Assembly (NCBI GenBank): GCA_023374025.1
Contig: SIJG01000080.1
Coordinates: 179,941-243,940 of the forward strand
DNA length: 64,000 nt
Reading direction: 5' to 3'
Source: Heterodera schachtii
Lineage: Eukaryota > Nematoda > Chromadorea > Rhabditida > Heteroderidae
Shown here: one piece after another, positions 61,001 through 64,000 of the stretch
How the letters are laid out: every line of letters starts with the position of its first letter
Position numbering within the stretch: position 1 is the first letter of the stretch
Made by a program: the position numbers and the translations under genes
Notes under the pieces: generated by a model
Told to the model about the DNA's origin: nothing
What the model saw: only the letters and a program-made list of their open reading frames with translations
The model's database searches: none

Positions 61001-63506
61001 GATTTTAAAAAAATATAATTTTAAATTTCAGTCTGCCTGCATGAAATACTTTGTAGCACTGTCGCACCAGGATAATGAACGCATCGCCATTGTCCCTCAT
61101 CTTGGCTATGAAAAGAGGGGAAAGCAGAGCACAATTGCTCGCAAGTACCTCAAATGGCGTGCGGAGGAAGAGATGCGCGACAACGGTTGGACACTCCGCT
61201 TCATTGAAAGCCCCGGCGGCGAGTACAAATATGGAAACTATAGCCTTGATGGAATGATGGAGCGCCCTGGGATGGCGAAAAACCTGGCGATTGAAGTGAA
61301 TGGGTATCTAATTTATTTGAAAAACACCATCCATGTCCGATTATTTAAGCTGCTATTGGCATGCTTGTCCGAACTGTTTTCCGGATGAGGAGGCGATTGT
61401 TGGCGGTGGAGAATCAGCAGGGGCGATTCGTGCGAGGGATGCCAAGCGTATCAAACAAATTGCCAGGGACTTTGAAGTGGAGATCATCTGGGAGTGTCAT
61501 CTGATGCGTATGCTGGAGGAAAACCCTGCAATGAAAGCCTTCTTCGACAATACACCGGACTCTGGGCCCATTGAGTTCCGGGACGCCTTCTTTGGCGGTA
61601 GTTCATTTTGAGATTTTTTGTGAAAGAATTGAAAATTTAGGCCGAACTGGACCCGATTGTTTGGCCATGGGCATCATGAAGCCAAACGGAGAGAAGCTGA
61701 ACCGCAGCATCAAGATCAAAGACTTCAATAGTCTGTATCCATCACGGTAAGCTTTATAAAAAATAATTATAATTATGTCGATTCAAAGGAACATGTTCAC
61801 CAAATACCCGATTGGGCACCCCACCCTGCTCAAAATGGACAAAGACGTGGAATGGACCAAACCGGTGCATATGGTTGATAATGATGGAATGCCGACTTGA
61901 GGGGATCATCAAGTGTTTTGTGGTGCCGCCTCGCCACTGCTTGTTAGACATCCCGGTGATCCCGGTCCGAATGAACAACAGAACTCTCTTCATGCTCTGT
62001 CGGAGGTGCTCTGAAATGTATCCAAAAGGCCTTGTGGACCCTGATTACAACTGTCCTCACTTTGAGGACCATGAACGAGGTAATTCTGTGTAAAATAATT
62101 AAAATGTAATGCCTATTTAGGTTTTTCAACCACCATTACACACATTGAACTGGAAGCTGCTCTGATAGCAGGGTACCGAGTCACGCGGGTCTTCAGTGCG
62201 TACGTGTGGCGACATGCATGTGATTGGAGCGGCTCATTGTTTCACTCGTACCTCTTCAAGTTTTTGAAGATAAAAGAAGAAGGTTGGCTGTTTGCAATAT
62301 AAAATTATTATTAAAAAATGCTTAAGCATCCGGGTACCCTGCCAAATGTTTGGAGGATGGGATCTCGGAGGAGGAGAGGGAAGAAAGACAACAGCAGCAT
62401 ATTGACAACTGCTACGCAAAGAGCAAAGTGCGTCTAGAAGCAGCCAGAATTAAGCCAAACCCGGGGCTCCGCTATATTGCGAAGCTGTGTCTCAATTCCC
62501 TATGGGGACGCTTTGCACTAAGGTAAATAAACTCAACAAAAACACATCAAACCCACTCTACAGGAATCGGCTGACCAAAACCGAAATTGTGGACAATGAC
62601 GCTGACCTCGGGAAGCTGCTCAACGATGATAAGACCGAACTCAGCAGCCTCGACCAACTGACCGATCAGTTCTGGATGGTGTGCTATAAGACAAAGGATG
62701 AACATGTTGTCGAGCATGACACAAGCAACGTAAAACATATTGAGTTTTTTCTTTAAAACAGTAAACTTTAGATTGTCATCGCACTATGGACAACATCTGC
62801 GGCACGTCTTCACCTGTTGGAATCCATGCAGCAGGTGTACTGCACCGAAGACCATGTGCAACGCCACGATACGCAGCTTGCCTACACGGTAAACAAAATA
62901 GCTAAAAAATAAACAGACAATTCACTTAGGACACGGACAGCATATTCTATGCACACTGTAACGACTTATCAGATCCTTTGCCCGGTGGTCCACAGCTTGG
63001 TAATTTTGTTTGTTTTGTGCGTTAGAATGAGTCCTTTGCCTTAAGGTGAGCTGACGGATGAGTACCCCAACGACACAATCATTGAGTTTATCTGCGGTAA
63101 GACCAAAGAACTTTACTTTATAAATACTAAAACTTCAGCTGGACCCAAAGCATATTCGTTGTGCTTGCGAGACAATGTGACGGGTGAGCTCAAGTACAAG
63201 ATGAAATGCCGAGGTATAACCCTCGACTCAAACGCCTGCGCACGGATCAGCCATGAGAAGATGAAAAAGATGGTGTTGGACAACTGGGGTGCTGCGGACA
63301 ACAACGTCGTGTTTGACTACGAGACGAACTTCAGAATAACCAAAAATGGAGAGATCTTCACTGTTCCGATTAAAAAGCAGTTTAATCCTACTGTTAATAA
63401 AGGCGTAATCCGAAACCATGGGCTGTTGGTTGTACCCTTTGGTTATAGCACTGGCGACTATTGTAAGGTCCACAATCCCCATGATTGTCGTTGTAAACAC
63501 CAATAA
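58021..63506 (+). CDS. polB: Polinton-type protein-primed DNA polymerase B, element B
   Basis: Twenty-two exons split by 40-60 nt introns run from MSSDDERP to a stop at 63,504, about 1,500 residues. In order: an N-terminal region; an OTU-like block DNFCLFRAFEWLR with a later AGHFNPIKS histidine; cysteine-rich zinc fingers (CKWKCRNC, CVDCGVIY, CGHKFCRVC, CTSC); exonuclease motif I FFDFECT, II SRYDHVLIFGE, III DYCKTDV; palm motif A KDFNSLYPS, B KLCLNSLWGRF, C YTDTDSIFY; and KYKMKCRG. Elements of this kind copy themselves with a terminal-protein primer. All catalytic residues are present. Apparent single-base frame breaks near 58,590, 59,410, 59,630 and 61,890 interrupt the reading, from decay or sequence error. 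Codon use is more GC-rich than in polymerase A. No integrase, ATPase or capsid gene is visible before the window ends. Confidence 0.9.
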
Positions 63507-63816
63507 TTTCTTCATTTGGTTCATTTATTTTCAAATTCCTCATGTGTGATCCTTTAAATTTCACCTATATTTCATTTCCCATCCCTCACTCGTTCTTTGT
63601 ACTTTTGTCTATGTTATACTTTGTTTTTTTCATCCAATTGTACTTTTGTTAATAAAATAAAAATTTTTCTTCAACTTTTACCGTAATAGTCCATGATTAT
63701 GGCCTTTATAAATTGGCCGCACATTCATTGGTTTTGCCATAAACTCGAGTCTCCGATTGCGTTAATGGCAGCCCGTACAAAAGGCAGTCATACAAAGTAA
63801 ATATTTTGGAAAATAA
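63507..63816. other. 3' flank of polymerase B
   Basis: T-rich 3' untranslated-like sequence, then about 130 bp of GC-richer unique sequence with no recognised feature. Confidence 0.5.
63651..63656 (+). terminator. polyadenylation signal
   Basis: AATAAA 145 nt after the polymerase stop, in a T-rich context. Confidence 0.5.
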
Positions 63817-64000
63817 AGCCTAAGCCTAAAACCTAAGCCTAGACCCAAGGAAACCTAAAGCTCAGGTCTAAGCCTAGCCACAAGGAGTTCTAAAGCACAG
63901 TCGTAAGTTTATAGCTCAGTCTTAAGCCTAAGCCCTAGACCTAAGGAAGACTAAAGCTCAGGTCTAAACTTCGACCTAAGCAAGTCTAAAAAGCTCAGTC
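63817..64000. repeat. degenerate telomere-like (GCCTAA) repeat
   Basis: Begins AAGCCTAAGCCTAAAACCTA and continues as imperfect CTAAGCCTA and CTAAAGCTCAGGTCTAAG units to the window edge. GCCTAA is the complement of the nematode telomere unit TTAGGC. The decay and larger 20-25 bp periodicity suggest an interstitial satellite rather than a chromosome end. Confidence 0.6.

Overview
The window is nematode DNA. The decisive evidence is a complete 22-nt spliced leader 1 (SL1) sequence at 28,739-28,760. Also consistent are very short introns (about 40-60 nt) ending in TTTTAG or TTTCAG, and degenerate TTAGGC-type repeats at the right edge. I see no bacterial features.

Layout. (1) 0.4-20 kb is a very AT-rich gene desert. 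Its structures are a dispersed repeat pair (2.0 and 4.7 kb), a GACATTTGGGGACCC minisatellite (6.3 kb) and a 1.5-kb foldback element (7.57-9.08 kb). (2) 20.2-24.3 kb holds a broken tandem helix-turn-helix gene, two short coding-like terminal exons and dispersed repeats. (3) 25.1-36.7 kb is dominated by minus-strand genes of a decayed Polinton/Maverick (element A). They are three tandem paralogous helical proteins, the first fused to a truncated integrase; an AT-hook protein; and a multi-exon protein-primed DNA polymerase B with a dense promoter region upstream. The block is split by a 64-bp satellite, an SL1-capped LINE ORF1 insertion and a GATCACTC-type microsatellite. (4) 37-48 kb is again AT-rich, with a dispersed repeat family, a small hairpin MITE and a 1.2-kb G-rich terminal-inverted-repeat element. 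(5) 48.8-51.6 kb is host-like, with a small zinc-finger-like gene remnant and a four-exon mitotic-type cyclin. (6) 51.6-58 kb is repeats, centred on a 2.2-kb palindrome. Its arms carry tandem tRNA-like (Pol III A/B box) units alternating with TGACGTCA sites. (7) 58.0-63.5 kb is a second Polinton-type DNA polymerase B (element B), with 22 readable exons, on the plus strand.

How the genes relate. Polymerases A and B share their whole architecture: a domain with an OTU-protease-like Cys/His pattern, a zinc-finger region, a 3'-5' exonuclease and a polymerase palm. They belong to one family but differ in base composition and state. A lost the segment between motifs B and C; B keeps every catalytic motif. 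In a working Polinton, the integrase inserts the element and the polymerase copies it by protein-primed synthesis. Neither set looks fully functional here.

Many genes carry isolated single-base frame breaks, including the otherwise intact cyclin. Some of these may be consensus errors in the assembly rather than decay. All calls were made by eye; no database search or fold prediction was run.
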